This document shows positions 34,053 to 45,678 of a DNA stretch of 54,546 nt, one piece after another. Origin of the DNA: Agrocybe praecox (lineage: Eukaryota; Basidiomycota; Agaricomycetes; Agaricales; Agrocybaceae). The notes under the pieces are model-generated. The model made no database searches. It was not told where the DNA came from and saw nothing but the letters and a program-made list of their open reading frames with translations. The stretch is from contig CAXHKQ010000353.1 of assembly GCA_964017145.1 (NCBI GenBank), positions 1 to 54,546 of the forward strand, given 5' to 3'. A program made the translations under genes and the position numbers. The stretch's first letter is position 1. Each line of letters opens with the position of its first letter.

Positions 34053-37000
34053 ATGGTAAGGTCCAAAAAAACGGATGCGGCCTACGACCACGACGAGCAG
34101 GTCGTCGCTTATTTTGACGAGTCCGACGAGGAACTGCCCACCCGGGTGACGAAAAAACGGAAACGAACAAATCTATTGGCTCATTCAGAAGAGAATTCTG
34201 CCACGCCCTCCCGAGTAAACACACCGCTTCCGGACGATAATATGAACCGACTCTCAACGCGTACTGAAAGCGCTGCCGCAATGGAAGACATGGCATTGCC
34301 ACTACGCGACAAGGAACAGGCGCCCGTTGAGGGCTTAGCTGATAAGGATGACGCCCAGTCTGTTGATATACCCCAGAAGCGCGTGCGTATACATAAAGTT
34401 GATAACCCTGAGGTAAAGCTAATCCATATTTGTTCTAGACCCAGAGTGATTATGTTCGACAGTTTGTTGAACGCGCACCTGGTCTTCTTGAAGGGCTTTT
34501 AAGCCGCGAAGCCTTGTCACCGGAGGCCGCGTCTTGTCCAAGTTGCACAGACAAGTTCGCGTTATGGCGTTGTCTTGACTGTGTCGCGTCTCCAACACTC
34601 TGTCGCGGATGCATGAGAACAAGTCATAGGTTTAATGCCTTCCACCGCGTCGAGAGGTGGAATGGGTCGTTTTATGCGCCAAGCAGGCTATGGCAAACAG
34701 GGTGTTACCTTCTCATTCCACATTATGAAGGTGTTCCTTTGTGCGACAGTCTGGTGCACGAAATCAATGTCATCGAAAAGCATCAGGAGACCAAGGACGT
34801 GGAGGAACAACGGGCAGTTGCACACCAATATCAAGCGCAAAAGCAAGACGCGGCACCACGTGTTGCTTTGGATCCAACGCGTTCTGCAGACGACACACGC
34901 GCAGGTCATAGAAACGAAGACCACGCCTACGACTCGACAGATCGGGAGTCTGTTTATGTGGAATCGGACGAGTGCGACGACGAGATGCCGGGTCTTCTAG
35001 ATGTACCACTCGTCCCCGCGTATATGGACAGTGACGACGAAGACGCGGACGCGGAAATGCGTACAGCTCCCGGTGCCGCGTCGGAACGCATGCTCCACGA
35101 AACTTATCACGCGTCATATGTGCGTGTTGTTCACACAACTGGCATACACACCCTGGGCATGGTTTCCTGTCAATGCAGAGGAATGGGCCTGCTCCCCGTC
35201 GATCTCATGGCCAGCCATATGGTCCCGGCAAGTTTCGAAATTATCCGCACTTTGTTCACCGTACAGGTTCTTGACGGTTTCCGTTTGAGTAATCTAGAGC
35301 TCCATGCATCCGCGTACAACTTCTACAACATGTTGAGGAGGATTACTTCTCCATTGGCTCCATCCGAAGTGGTCGACTTACACAACGAGTTCCGCAGAAT
35401 GTCGCGTCTTTGGCGCTGGCTCAAGAAACTTAAATGGTCAGGTTATGGTCATAATGGCCAAAAACCTGAAGAAGCCGTGCACGGGGAGATGGCCCTTTTC
35501 TGTCCAGCATGTCCTCAAGTGGATATCAATTTGCCGGACGATTGGCGCGAAAGACGCGATCAATGGATGTACCGTCGCGTCTTTGTGGCTGATGGCAACT
35601 TCAAAGCTGACCATGTCAGATCTGTCACGCCTTCACGCGACTATTGGCTAAGTGATGGCGCCGGAATGGCCCCAAAACGCGAAGATTACACAAACTTTCT
35701 GAAGACTGCTGCCGAAAAACCAACGGTAAGCCTCAGATAGGTTTCCTGCTACCAGCTATCTCACAACTTCTTCAGAAAGCGCCTTGCGAGCGCCGGTTCA
35801 AGGTCATTCAGACAGCCAAACAAACATCGAAATCATGCGATATAACCGGCGTTGTAGCCGTCGCGTGTTCGAGACACGGGTGTTTCAGCCCTAACGCGCT
35901 TGTGGATCTCTTCAAAGGCGAACAACAGAAAAATGTCGACTACGCGTTATTGCAGGCAATCAGGACCACCGGTGTAACTGTAGAACAAGGAGTCACTCTC
36001 ATCTATGACATTGCATGCCAGTATTCAGTTCATTTGTTATCTCGAATTGGTCACCTTTTGCCACCCGGGCTGGAAATTGATCGCGCCATTGGCATGTTTC
36101 ATGTCCACGGGCACAAAGACGAATGTTTCTTTCGGTTCGCGCCATCCTTCATCCCTGGCTCTGCAATAACGAGTGGCGAAATTTTAGAGACTCTCTGGAG
36201 TAACCTCAACAGGATTTCACAAGCAGCGCGTACCGCGACACTCGCTCACCGCGCCGAAATATTGGACGACCACGCAAATGACTCTAACTTCAGAAAGGCA
36301 TTGTCCATGGCCAGTTATCTCTGTCGGCGGCTCACGAAAGCCTCAATTATGAAAGACGATATAACGACCTACTTCAACAATCTTTGCACCAATGTACCCG
36401 CCCATATACTTCGACAATGGACTGAGGAAATCAATGACGCAGAATCGCGTCGATATGCAGATGTGAAAGCAATGGACATTTATATTCCAGTCGGACAACA
36501 CGCGACGGGTAGATCAGTCGAGGAGACACGTGCTAACTCACGCGCCGGGGGTGTTGATCTATACGCGTGGCTCGAATTCGCCCTTACTGTAGAGGAGAAT
36601 CAGTATGTCCGCGTTCCCTTATATCTGTACAATGTGTAGTGTTTAATCTTAAGAATTAGAATTGAGGTCATGAATCGCGTCCGGAGTATTGGCCGCGTCG
36701 TTGACGAAACCGAGCAAAGCAAAATTGAGGGACTACGCGACGCTTTGAAAACATACTTTCTTCATTTGGCAGAACTTCAAGAGAAGGCAGGAATTAATTA
36801 TGAACGCGGTACAACCAATCAGGCTTTTCTCGGTGACGATATCAATTGGGAGGGACACACGAGTGCGACCACCAACGACGCGACAAGTGACGCTGCTGGT
36901 ATATATCCACCCCCAGCCGTTTTTGCCCCGGAGGGCGATCAACCCATCGAAAAGCAAATGATTTGTCTTCCATCCAACGGCAACACGCATGGGCAATTCG

Positions 37001-37735
37001 TTGCTGAAGAGTTAGAACTGCGTGTGGAGCAGGCAGGCAAGCACTTGGCCCATCTACGCGAGCTCATTGCGGACAAGTCCTTTCAGTACTCCGCGTTGAT
37101 TCGAACTGGCAATTTACCTCAGGTTCGCACCCGGGCGCGTACTGCCTTGCACGAAATGAATGCAAAAATCGTGTTCCACGCGCGGACATATAATCGTGTT
37201 CGCTGCCGGCTTGTCATGCTCGGTGCTGATGATGCAACTTTGAATCAATATCAGTTACTTGCACGCGAAGACATCGCGGCCAGCACTGCAATACTAAATT
37301 ACAATGAACGTGGGTCGACAACTGCAGTCAGGCTTTCCTGGATCTGGCAATCGGTGAGAATTAGAATGGAAGGCAATGGTGTGGAAACCGCGTCAGGAGA
37401 TGCAAACGCGTTATTGGAATGTGAGTCCATTAAGCACCTTAAAGACGCGATAATGACGCGTCTTCATAGTTAAACGCGTCCATTGGCTCCGCGGATGAGC
37501 ATTATCTCAACGCTGGAACGAAGAATATAAGCTGGTTACCAACGAAATGCAATGGACAGTACGCTATTTTTTGCACAAGGCCAATGAGTGGAACGAAGTC
37601 GATCGCAATTTTCAAGGGATTTCCAGGGGAGCCATCGCGTACGCAAACAGGCAATGCTCGCAGTGGACGGAGCTTGCTAACGGAGCTCATGTCCTTTTCT
37701 CCACCAACAATGCTGATTATGAAGCTCCGAACTGA
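34053..37735 (+). CDS. KDZ-element gene C: KDZ transposase with CxC2 domain, probable premature stop
   Basis: Transposase of the Kyakuja-Dileera-Zisupton superfamily. Exons: 34053-34382, 34439 to about 35728, about 35776 to 36612, about 36658 to 37420, 37470 onward. The N-terminus is acidic and basic (FDESDEELPTRVTKKRKR). Then comes the CxC2 cluster: CPSCTDKFALWRCLDCV, CRGCMRTSHRFNAFHRVERW and the conserved lead-in LWQTGCYLLIPHYEGVPLCD. The catalytic domain shows YRRVFVADGNFKADHV (first Asp), DITGVVAVACSRHGCF, LIYDIACQYSVHLL (second Asp), FHVHGHKDECFFRF and GEILETLWSNLNRISQAART (Glu). The last exon reads FKRVHWLRG, then TGA (37496-37498), then in the same frame ALSQRWNEEYKLVTNEMQW and about 60 more conserved residues to 37735. 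An Arg codon CGA would restore the family pattern at the stop position, so roughly 80 C-terminal residues are lost here. Confidence 0.88.
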
Positions 37736-37977
37736 AGTCGCGCACCCGCGTAATTGTGTACCGCGTACCATATTATGAGGCTCCGAACTGAACTCGCGCT
37801 TGCGCGTATTAGAGTGACGCGTACCATAAATCGCGCTTGCGTATTTCTATTTGAGTTTTATGATTGCATGTGACTTGACAATTTATTTCAAGATGACACA
37901 TCTGTGACTATTGACTGATTACCTGTGACCAATTCAAAAATCCTGTCATTTGTTCTATACTTCATCACAGATTCAAG

Positions 37978-39508
37978 ATGCCTGCTATTCCTTGCCAGTT
38001 ATTTGACCCCTCCTTTGTTGCTAGCCCTGAGGCAGCAAAAGCTCAGCTTCGTTGGCAACAATGTCTTGACTACGCTGACTCGCGCATGCGCCCCATTCTG
38101 CGGGAGATCATGAATACTACGGGAGATAGGGCCAAATGGCTGACTTCCATTTTTTTTGATGAACTGGTTAGTCCGTAATCAACAGGATCACATGATTTGT
38201 ATGCTAAGCATTTCATTTTTCAAGCAAACTTGGATGATCTGTCTGGGAATGGGCACCGCGTCAGGCCTTGCGCTCCACGTCCCGGTCCTTTTACGCTCCG
38301 TAGCTCAGTCATATGGTGGTGGCGTTGGTGTCGACGCCAATTTGGCCATTGATATTACGCCCGCTGTTAAGAAAATGATAGACGCAGGCACCGACGCGCA
38401 GGATCCGTGGCACGAGGTTACCGCGTACTATCGCGATTTTTGGAATATGTCCAAACAGCCGGCGAACGGAATCACCCCCCGTATTCAATATGGTGACATC
38501 GACGCGGCACTTGCTTTTCACGAACACGCGGTGCCGAGAACAATACGTCCCAAAATAGCAACAGGTGACCCCGCCCTTGCAACCACCATTCAGCGAGTCC
38601 CCGCTCCAATAGCAAAGGATTGTTGGACATGCCTACTCAATCGTCAACTGGCGTCAGACGCACTAAATGGCCTAGAGGGCCTCTTATATGGTAAACACGC
38701 GCGTGATATGCCCGCAATGGTCGGCATGGCTGTTCAAACCATAGACGCGGTTTTGCACGCAACGCCCACCACTCCTACAAAGATTGCGAGTCTCGGGTCG
38801 TTAGATTTGACCTCAACCCCGCGTCGACATACCACCCCTGCCACTCTCAAGCATCCAATCGTATTGGACGACAGTGGTGACGAAGTACCGGTCAAGAATG
38901 CGCGTCCAGTACCACGCAAAAAAATTAAAACCGCGTTTTCTAGCACGCGCCCCACTACGGAGGATTTGCCCGACAAGTCTACGTTGGCCTCCAGTCATCT
39001 TAACCAAGTCGCGAACGAGTGGCAAAATCTTGATTTTAGCGCGATACATATCGCGTCAAATGTGCAGAGAAAAGCCCAACCTATAAGCCGCGATTTGGGA
39101 ACTGCAAACACTGCGTTGGCATGGGACGCGATCGATTTCGACACTCCGAAGGAGAGGCGTTCCACGTCGTCCTCAACATCTGACGCGAATAATGCAACCG
39201 TCAAACACGTCATCAAACCCGAGATGGTTGACGCATGGAACAATCTCGACTTTAGCAGCACAGATGCTCAAATGGACGTTGACAACATGGCCACCAAAGA
39301 GGACGAATCGGATGCACAATACGTCGGTAGCTCTAGCGACGAACACAGTGAGAGTGGGGATGATAGCAAGAGTGAGGATGATGATAGTGGGAATGGAGCA
39401 GAGGAACTGGAAGAGTCCCTTCGCGCCGCAGCCGCCCGCTACCCGATGGAGGCTTTCGAATCTATCGACGCGTCCCTCTTCACCCATCCTGACGACGTCG
39501 ATATATAA
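37978..39508 (+). CDS. KDZ-element gene D: acidic protein with repeated W-x-x-L/I-D-F motifs
   Basis: Unrecognised protein of about 490 aa. Exon 1 (37978-38166) encodes MPAIPCQLFDPSFVASPEAA onward; the intron is 38167-38224; exon 2 continues QTWMICLGMGTASGLALHVP to the stop at 39508. The N-terminal half looks globular (WHEVTAYYRDFWNMSKQPAN, CWTCLLNRQLASDALNGLEG). The C-terminal half is disordered, with a basic patch PRKKIK and three spaced copies of one short motif: WQNLDFSA, WDAIDFDT and WNNLDFSS, followed by a highly acidic Asp/Glu/Ser run and YPMEAFESIDASLFTHPDDV. Repeated WxxLDF plus acid is typical of docking peptides, so a partner-binding or activation role is inferred. Its position next to the right TIR and same strand as the transposase make it part of the element. 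GACGCG recurs through its coding sequence. Confidence 0.75.
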
Positions 39509-39663
39509 TTGTTTCTCTCAACGCGGGTTTTTTTTATGTATATAGTATATCTTATCTTGTTCTGCCCACGTGCCTCCCCACGCCTCAATTTTTTGTAATT
39601 GCAATATAAATGTGTTCGCTGTGCAAGAAATTGTTTAAGAATGCGCAATATCAAGGGTGGGAT

Positions 39664-41560
39664 ATTAGTTGGAATGTAGCATTAACGCGAAATCGGTGAC
39701 CAATAGAAATCAACAGAGGGAATTTAGTTGGCGTACAATACAAATGCAATATCACCAAAGACGCGGATTTAAAGACGCGTAACATCCAAGGGTCGTATAA
39801 TTCAGTTAGGGTATAGCGTTAACACTATATCACCCAAGACGCGTAAATTCAACGGTGGGAATTTGGTTGGCGTACAACATACACGCGATATCACTAAAGA
39901 ATATCTACATGAATAGATATGGAAATAAGCACGACAAGCCCCGTTCCAGGTTTCGTCCAGAGTCGCTCGTCACCACGAATCAAAACTTCATCCAAGGCCT
40001 GGGCAGATCCCAACACTCCAGATACCCTTGCTCACCTTTTCAAACGCTACTTCCCCCATATCATCTACCCATCGAGTCATAGTGGTATGCGTTTCTTCAA
40101 TGCTCTCGCGTCTTCAATGCTCTCGCGTCTTCAATGCTCCAAGTTGCATATATACTTCACCCCACTTAAATTCACACATTGTATTCTAGAGTGATCGGGT
40201 ACAACATACACGCGATATTACCAGAGGATATCTACATTAATGGATCTGGAAACAAGCACGACAAGCCCCGTTCCAGGTTTCGTCCAGAGTCGCTCGTCAC
40301 CGCGAATCACAACTTCATCCAAGGCATGGGCAGATCCCAACACTCCAGATACTCCTCGCCCACCTTTTCAAACGCTACTTCCCCCATATCATCTACCCCT
40401 GGAGTCATATTGGGTGCGCGTCTTGGATCCTTTCGCGTATATACTTCACCTCACTTGGATGCTCTCGCGTATATACTTCACCCCACCTAAATTCAAACCA
40501 TTGTATCTTTAGTGATAGTGTTTATACTGTACCTCAACTATATTCCCACATTCCATTCTCATTTCCGGGCGTCTTTTGTATCTTCGCGTCTTGAGTGATG
40601 TCGCGTCTATAATGTACTTACCTAAATTGCCACCGTCCTATTATTCTACAGCACAGAAACACTCAAGACCCGTACAATTTACAATATAGACGTGATATCA
40701 CCAAAGAAGCCGATATTTGACAGTTGGGGTATGGCATTAGAGCAATACTACGAAAGACGCGCTAGATTCAAAAGTAGGAACTTGGTTGTGGTATAGCATT
40801 AACGCGATATCACTCAAGAGCAGTCAAAACTCAATGGTGGGAATTTAATTGGGGTACAGCATTCGAAGCAATACCACTAAAGACGCGGTAGATTTAAAGG
40901 TGGCAATTTATTTCACGTACAGTATAGACGAGATAGCACTCAAATCAATACAAATTCTATATAAAAGAAACACATGATCTAATCTACTCTACTTATCCAG
41001 GGTCGTATGTGGCAATCTCCTCTACCCGCGTCTTGTATTTGGCAATTTCCTCTCCCCGCGTCGCTTTTGTATGGTTCACACCGATTCCGCGTGTTTTGGC
41101 AAACCGCGCTAATCCGCGTCATTTTGGGGGCTACCGCGATTGCTGCTAATACCAACCCCCATATATACTATTCCCCTATCCTATCCCCACCGCCCCTATA
41201 GCGTCCCCACGCTCCCAATCACGATACCCTCCCCGCGTCCCTTTTCTACGGTTCATACTGGTTCCGCGTGTTTTGGCAAACCACGCTAATCCGCGTCAAT
41301 TCTGATCCTACCACGACCGGTACAAATACCAACCCGCAAATATACATCCCCCCATTCTACTACACCCTGTGGCACCGCGTTCCTGCACCCTACGGCACCG
41401 TCCCCATCCCCCCCAGATTGCGCGTCCAACCACAATACCCTACCCCCTAGCCTACCTACTACCACTATACACTCACAATAGAAAGGTTTACAGAAATCTG
41501 TGAACCCGTTGGATACCCTACACTGTAGTGCCTCTTTTTATCGTTGTATACGATACACTG
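39664..41560 (-). repeat. Right terminal inverted repeat of KDZ element (1897 bp)
   Basis: Inverted copy of 19951-21846 with the same internal repeat order. The outer tip ends GTATACGATACACTG followed by TAGTATTGG. It stops 181 bp short of the stop codon of the neighbouring DUF6534-type gene, so the insertion lies in that gene's 3' flank. Confidence 0.93.
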
Positions 41561-41741
41561 TAGTATTGGTATGTGCGACAGATGAACATACCAGCATCTC
41601 AAATAATAAATTATATAGATACTACGTAAGTGTCCATGTCGTATCTTCAGAATCTGTATTATACCCTCTCAACGTATCATTTCTCAGCTCTTTGACTATG
41701 TTCTGTCGTCACTGCGATTTCGAGATCGCGATGCTATAACA

Positions 41742-43642
41742 TTATTTATGAATTAAAGTCACCCAAAAGCAGGAAAATACATCAAATACCTTCGAGTCAT
41801 TACTGTTGTCGGAGACAGGAAGCGTAGTAGCCGTGTCTTGCGTCAGCTTGATAGTGGACATTGGGAACTGAGAGCCTGTGGTCGGCATAATGTGCAAATG
41901 GGCAGACTTTAATGATTGGCGGGCGTTCAGTCTAGTATAGGCAGAGGCTCGTCAGTACAGTGCGTTTAAGCATCTCAATAGCAGCGAGATATATTACGTA
42001 CGTAGCTAGCATCGAATTGGTGTATACTTCACGTTTCCTTCGTTAGGAAAAGGTCAATTAATTTCTAACAGAAAAAACTCACAGTTTCCCACAACCTGGA
42101 AAATGGATAGGAATATCAAGTTATTGTTTTCCCTAGCCAGCTAGATTCTTCAATTAGTAAAACAATAAAATCTAAAAATCTATGTCATAGAGAGGTCATA
42201 CCATTATCACGACGACGATATCGAAGAGACTGAAGGTTATATTTGAGATGCATAAAACCCTCGAATGTTTGATACCCACCTAGTCAAAGCCCCGTTGTGT
42301 ATGGTGTTTACCATCAGCTTATTGACGAGGGTATCGGTGCTAAAATAAAAGTAAAGGTCAGCTTGTTTGCTCGTTTGCTGTCAGTTTTATAGTGGCTAAC
42401 CTCTGCATTCCGGACCGGCTTCGATGTAAATAATAGGAAAGAGCTCCCGAGATTATGATATCAATCGCAGCGGCTAATGACAGTGCTGCAATAATAATTT
42501 GCTGAAATGAACATTAATGAGCACCACCTTTTAGTTTTGAAGCATCCGGGAAACAAGCTACCCCGTGCGGTGCAAGTGCGGCAAAGAACTTCAGTTGGAA
42601 CCTGTACGACACAGTGTCAGTGTTACTTAAAGCAACAAGTAATATCAATACGTACACTCGAACTTCGACAGCTGATTACAACATTGTGTGAATAGTGAGA
42701 GATTAGATTTTGAAAGCCACATACCGATACTTGTACCTATGCAATATCTCAGCTGAATAAAATGGACAATTATTATATAAATCTTACCGAGGCGTGCCAG
42801 TGCAAGAATCAGCTGTATCGTACGTAGTTAGTCATCTCTCCCCGCTACCATTAGTAAATACAAAATCATCTTACCAGGAATATAACAAGAACTATATTTC
42901 TCTGGCTGACTGTGAAAGTTTGTTACGGTGAGAGGTACGCAAGGAGAGAACCAGCGTCACGATGCATACTGTGGTAAATTCTTTTGATATAGAACATGTG
43001 TACGACTAGTATGATTATAACCTATGAGCGCGTCTATTTGTTCAGTAGTTTCCACTCTAGTAGATTGAGCTTACCGATGAGCCTAATGTCATCTGAATAA
43101 AGCCGTTTGGGCGTTTATCAGCGCCTTGTAAGTATAGGACCAAGGAGAAAGGTCTCACAGTTGCCGACCAAGTAGCTTTAGCCAGCGCATTTGGATTCAT
43201 ATAGTTGGTTATCACATAGAAATATATTGCATGGGCACCAAATGCCGAGTGAAGCGTTTCGAACATCCTGTGTGCGCGGTGTAAGATGTCAAAAACACAT
43301 CATGGACTGTTGCGGAAACTTGCACGAGTAAGGAGACCTGTTCAATGCATAAGGCTGCGGGGCTCACTATCGGAAACAGAATTTGCTCACCGTAAGCTTG
43401 ATTATAAATCCATCGGACTGATAGTTCTGGAAGTAGAGGAACGCTTGCAGAAGAGTCACCCCGTACAGTCTTCGATGGAACAGTTTATCAGCGACCCACA
43501 AATATTATTAATAATTATCAAAGAAAGCCTACACAGAGGAGAATATGAGCGCAATAAGCAGGGCACCAAAGGTCTTCGTCAAGTCTATAGGTGGCATTGA
43601 CGGCGCGGCCATGGTCGAAGGTACTGTCGAAGAGGCGTTCAT
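41742..43642 (-). CDS. DUF6534-type multi-pass membrane protein
   Basis: Third family member. ATG at 43642; the head MNASSTVPSTMAAPSMPP is followed by KTFGALLIALIFSSV, then after an intron RLYGVTLLQAFLYFQNYQSD. Family segments continue with ETLHSAFGAHAIYFYVITNY, MNPNALAKATWSATV, AALSLAAAIDIIISGALSYY with LHRSRSGMQR, and TDTLVNKLMVNTIHNGALTS. The C-terminal exon reads LNARQSLKSAHLHIMPTTGS and on to a TAA at 41742-41744. The middle (about 42600-43060) is poorly resolved: the VQxFFAxRxW region reads only as VTLVLSLRTSHRNKL, so a decayed exon or an unusual splice is possible. The KDZ element ends 181 bp beyond the stop codon. Confidence 0.68.
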
Positions 43643-44250
43643 CGTGTTATCGAGCTTAGGGCGTGAAACGAGTTACCAGTTATATGGTTCATGACAGGAC
43701 CCCGATTATGCTGGAAATGAATCGGGGTATCGCAACGGAGATGTATTATAAATAAATAAATTGTGGGTATACTTAGCACAAGAACCTAAAGCGACGTTGT
43801 TCCAACGATAGAATCGAGCCAGCCCACCCACGCTGTGAGTACCTGCAATTTGATCCATAAGTTTGAACAGTCACACGATGTACGATGTTCGAGCCGGAAA
43901 TACTAGGCTTGACGTGCGTAGTTCAAGCTCTAAGTAGAGCTCTATGACTCACAATGTTATGGCGGGTCATACGTTCAAGGATCACGGTACCGTGCTGTAC
44001 CCGACAGGATATCATTTACTAGTACAAGGGAGACGCCGATTTGCAATGACCACTGATGAGTTCCTATTTCTATAATATCTCCAGAAGTATCATGTTAACG
44101 TGATGTAAATCAGGAAGATGCGAGTTACATTACAGAAGCCTTCTTCTCTCCACCAAGGAGGTTACTTAGGAGTTAAGAGAGAAAAATTAATACAAACACT
44201 CGGTATATACATATGCAAAAGATTGTGACCTCACTCTAATTAGATCGTCG
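43643..44250. other. Intergenic, no gene seen
   Basis: About 600 bp between two minus-strand genes; presumably holds the promoter of the third DUF6534-type gene and the 3' flank of the hydrolase. Nothing else recognised. Confidence 0.5.
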
Positions 44251-45678
44251 CTATAGCTTCGAATTCGCTGTCCATTCTCGTATTCTTCCAGAGTCCAGTA
44301 TGTCTTTTATTGCCTTGGCCAGCTCTGCAGGTTTTTCTTGAACAATCTGGATGCATAATAGTAGTTAGTACAGTAGTGAGAAAGGCGAACAAGGATTCTT
44401 ACAAGGTGTCCGGTGCCTTCTATGCGGGTTATTGACGCTATTATCCTACCAGCCGAAGGATCGTGCAAGGTATCCTGTACAGCTCGAGAGCTATTTCGAC
44501 CAGCATTCAATTTATCACCAAGAAATGGAAATACAAGCTAGACTTACAACATGTCGTTTCGGCCACCGTACACTGCATGGAAGGGAATAATATGGGATAC
44601 TTTGCTTAGAAGCTCGAAAGCATCAAGCGTGTCCGTTGGTGCTGAATAGGCCGCTCCTTCATGCACAGGATTACTTATCAATACCACGCCCTTCGTCTCT
44701 TTATGAAACGGAGTGGGCAGGGATCGTAATCCATGTTTCTAATGCATCCATCAAGCACTCAAGCACCTTGACATAATCTAACGTTACGCACCATATAAAG
44801 ATTCAGGACACGCGGATCCCAGGCTTTCCAGGGAAGACGCGTCTTTGCCCATTCATGAGCTGCTTCCCTGCTGTCCCACATGGCCCGGCGAGATGGCGTC
44901 GTCCTTACGACTGTCTTGTACACATCTGTCATATTATTTACGTCATTTGGACCAAAGAGGGGTGGGTCGAGGAGAATGACCATGTCGAAGGGTGCCGCGC
45001 TAGGTGCGCCGAAGAGGGCAGTCGCAAAGATACTGAATTTACGACTTGAATAGTAGGCATATGATATCTGGTGATAAGAGCTTACTCGGCAATTGCACCC
45101 GCTGAGTGTCCAACCAAAACTACTTTCTGCACTCCTTTTTTGATATCACCAAGACGGCCTGACCGATATAGAGCAGCAAATGCTTCTGCATAATGGCGAA
45201 TATCTAAACAACAAGTCTCGACAGTTAGATCTTAAACGTATTTTGGGATTTCAGTGATTTTTACGCACTTAGCAGTTTCGGCTTTCTGAGAAGAAGGTCG
45301 TCGTTCAAAGCGGCTGCCTCGCCATGGTTTTGACAGTCAACTGCCCAAGCTTCTATGATTCTTCTGGGCCCTGTGTTTCCTTGATCCAGCTCGAAAAGAT
45401 GCTCGATTGTAGGCTCGAAATGTTCCTTGTCTGCATCATTTTTCCACGAGTTCAAGGAAAGGTATATTAGGAAGCTTGATGCACTCACGAAACCCAGTTC
45501 CGTGCCCAAAGAGCAGAATGAACCCTGGTTCCTTGCTTTGCCGGTACAACTTGGGACGATACCGATTCATCGTTGCCTTCATCACACTATCTCCTGTGCC
45601 AGTATCCTGCACGAAGTGGTCGACTGAGAAGGCCATGATTGTGATCAGAGAGTACGAGGTGTTGGAAGTCAAGGACAA
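44251..45678 (-). CDS. Alpha/beta hydrolase
   Basis: Serine hydrolase of the alpha/beta fold, fungal AB-hydrolase group; natural substrate unknown (ester, lactone or thioester possible). Spliced segments: KEPGFILLFGHGTGF (oxyanion-loop HG), PTIEHLFELDQGN, RRIIEAWAVDCQNHGEAAAL, then GVQKVVLVGHSAGAIAE with nucleophile Ser in GHSAG. Next come FDMVILLDPPLFGPND, REAAHEWAKTRLPWKAWDPR, HAVYGGRNDML (likely acid Asp) and IEGTGHL (catalytic His), ending KAIKDILDSGRIREWTANSK and a TAG at 44251-44253. All triad elements are present. About five introns. The start is uncertain: ATG at 45678 or the internal MAFSVDHF at 45636 are the best candidates, and an upstream exon may exist. Its place between a membrane protein and a P450 fits a tailoring or release enzyme of the cluster. 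Confidence 0.82.

Larger units (their letters stand above)
19951..41560 (+). mobile_element. KDZ-family DNA transposon with 1.9-kb TIRs and four genes, containing a nested chromovirus
   Basis: The element is bounded by near-identical inverted repeats (19951-21846 and 39664-41560), both starting CAGTGTATCGTATAC and flanked by TA on each side. Between them lie gene A (+, interrupted), gene B (-), the KDZ transposase gene C (+) and gene D (+). A 6.4-kb LTR retrotransposon sits in gene A; without it and one target copy the element is about 15.2 kb. KDZ elements (Kyakuja, Dileera, Zisupton) are cut-and-paste transposons common in Agaricomycetes and often carry accessory genes, TET/JBP dioxygenases among them; none is recognised here. 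Near identity of the TIRs implies a recent insertion. The disrupted gene A and a stop codon in gene C suggest this copy is no longer autonomous. Confidence 0.9.

Noticed and set aside
31400..39508. TET/JBP dioxygenase gene in the KDZ element
   Set aside because: Looked for an HxD and distal His/Arg pattern in genes B and D because such genes accompany some KDZ elements; none was convincing.
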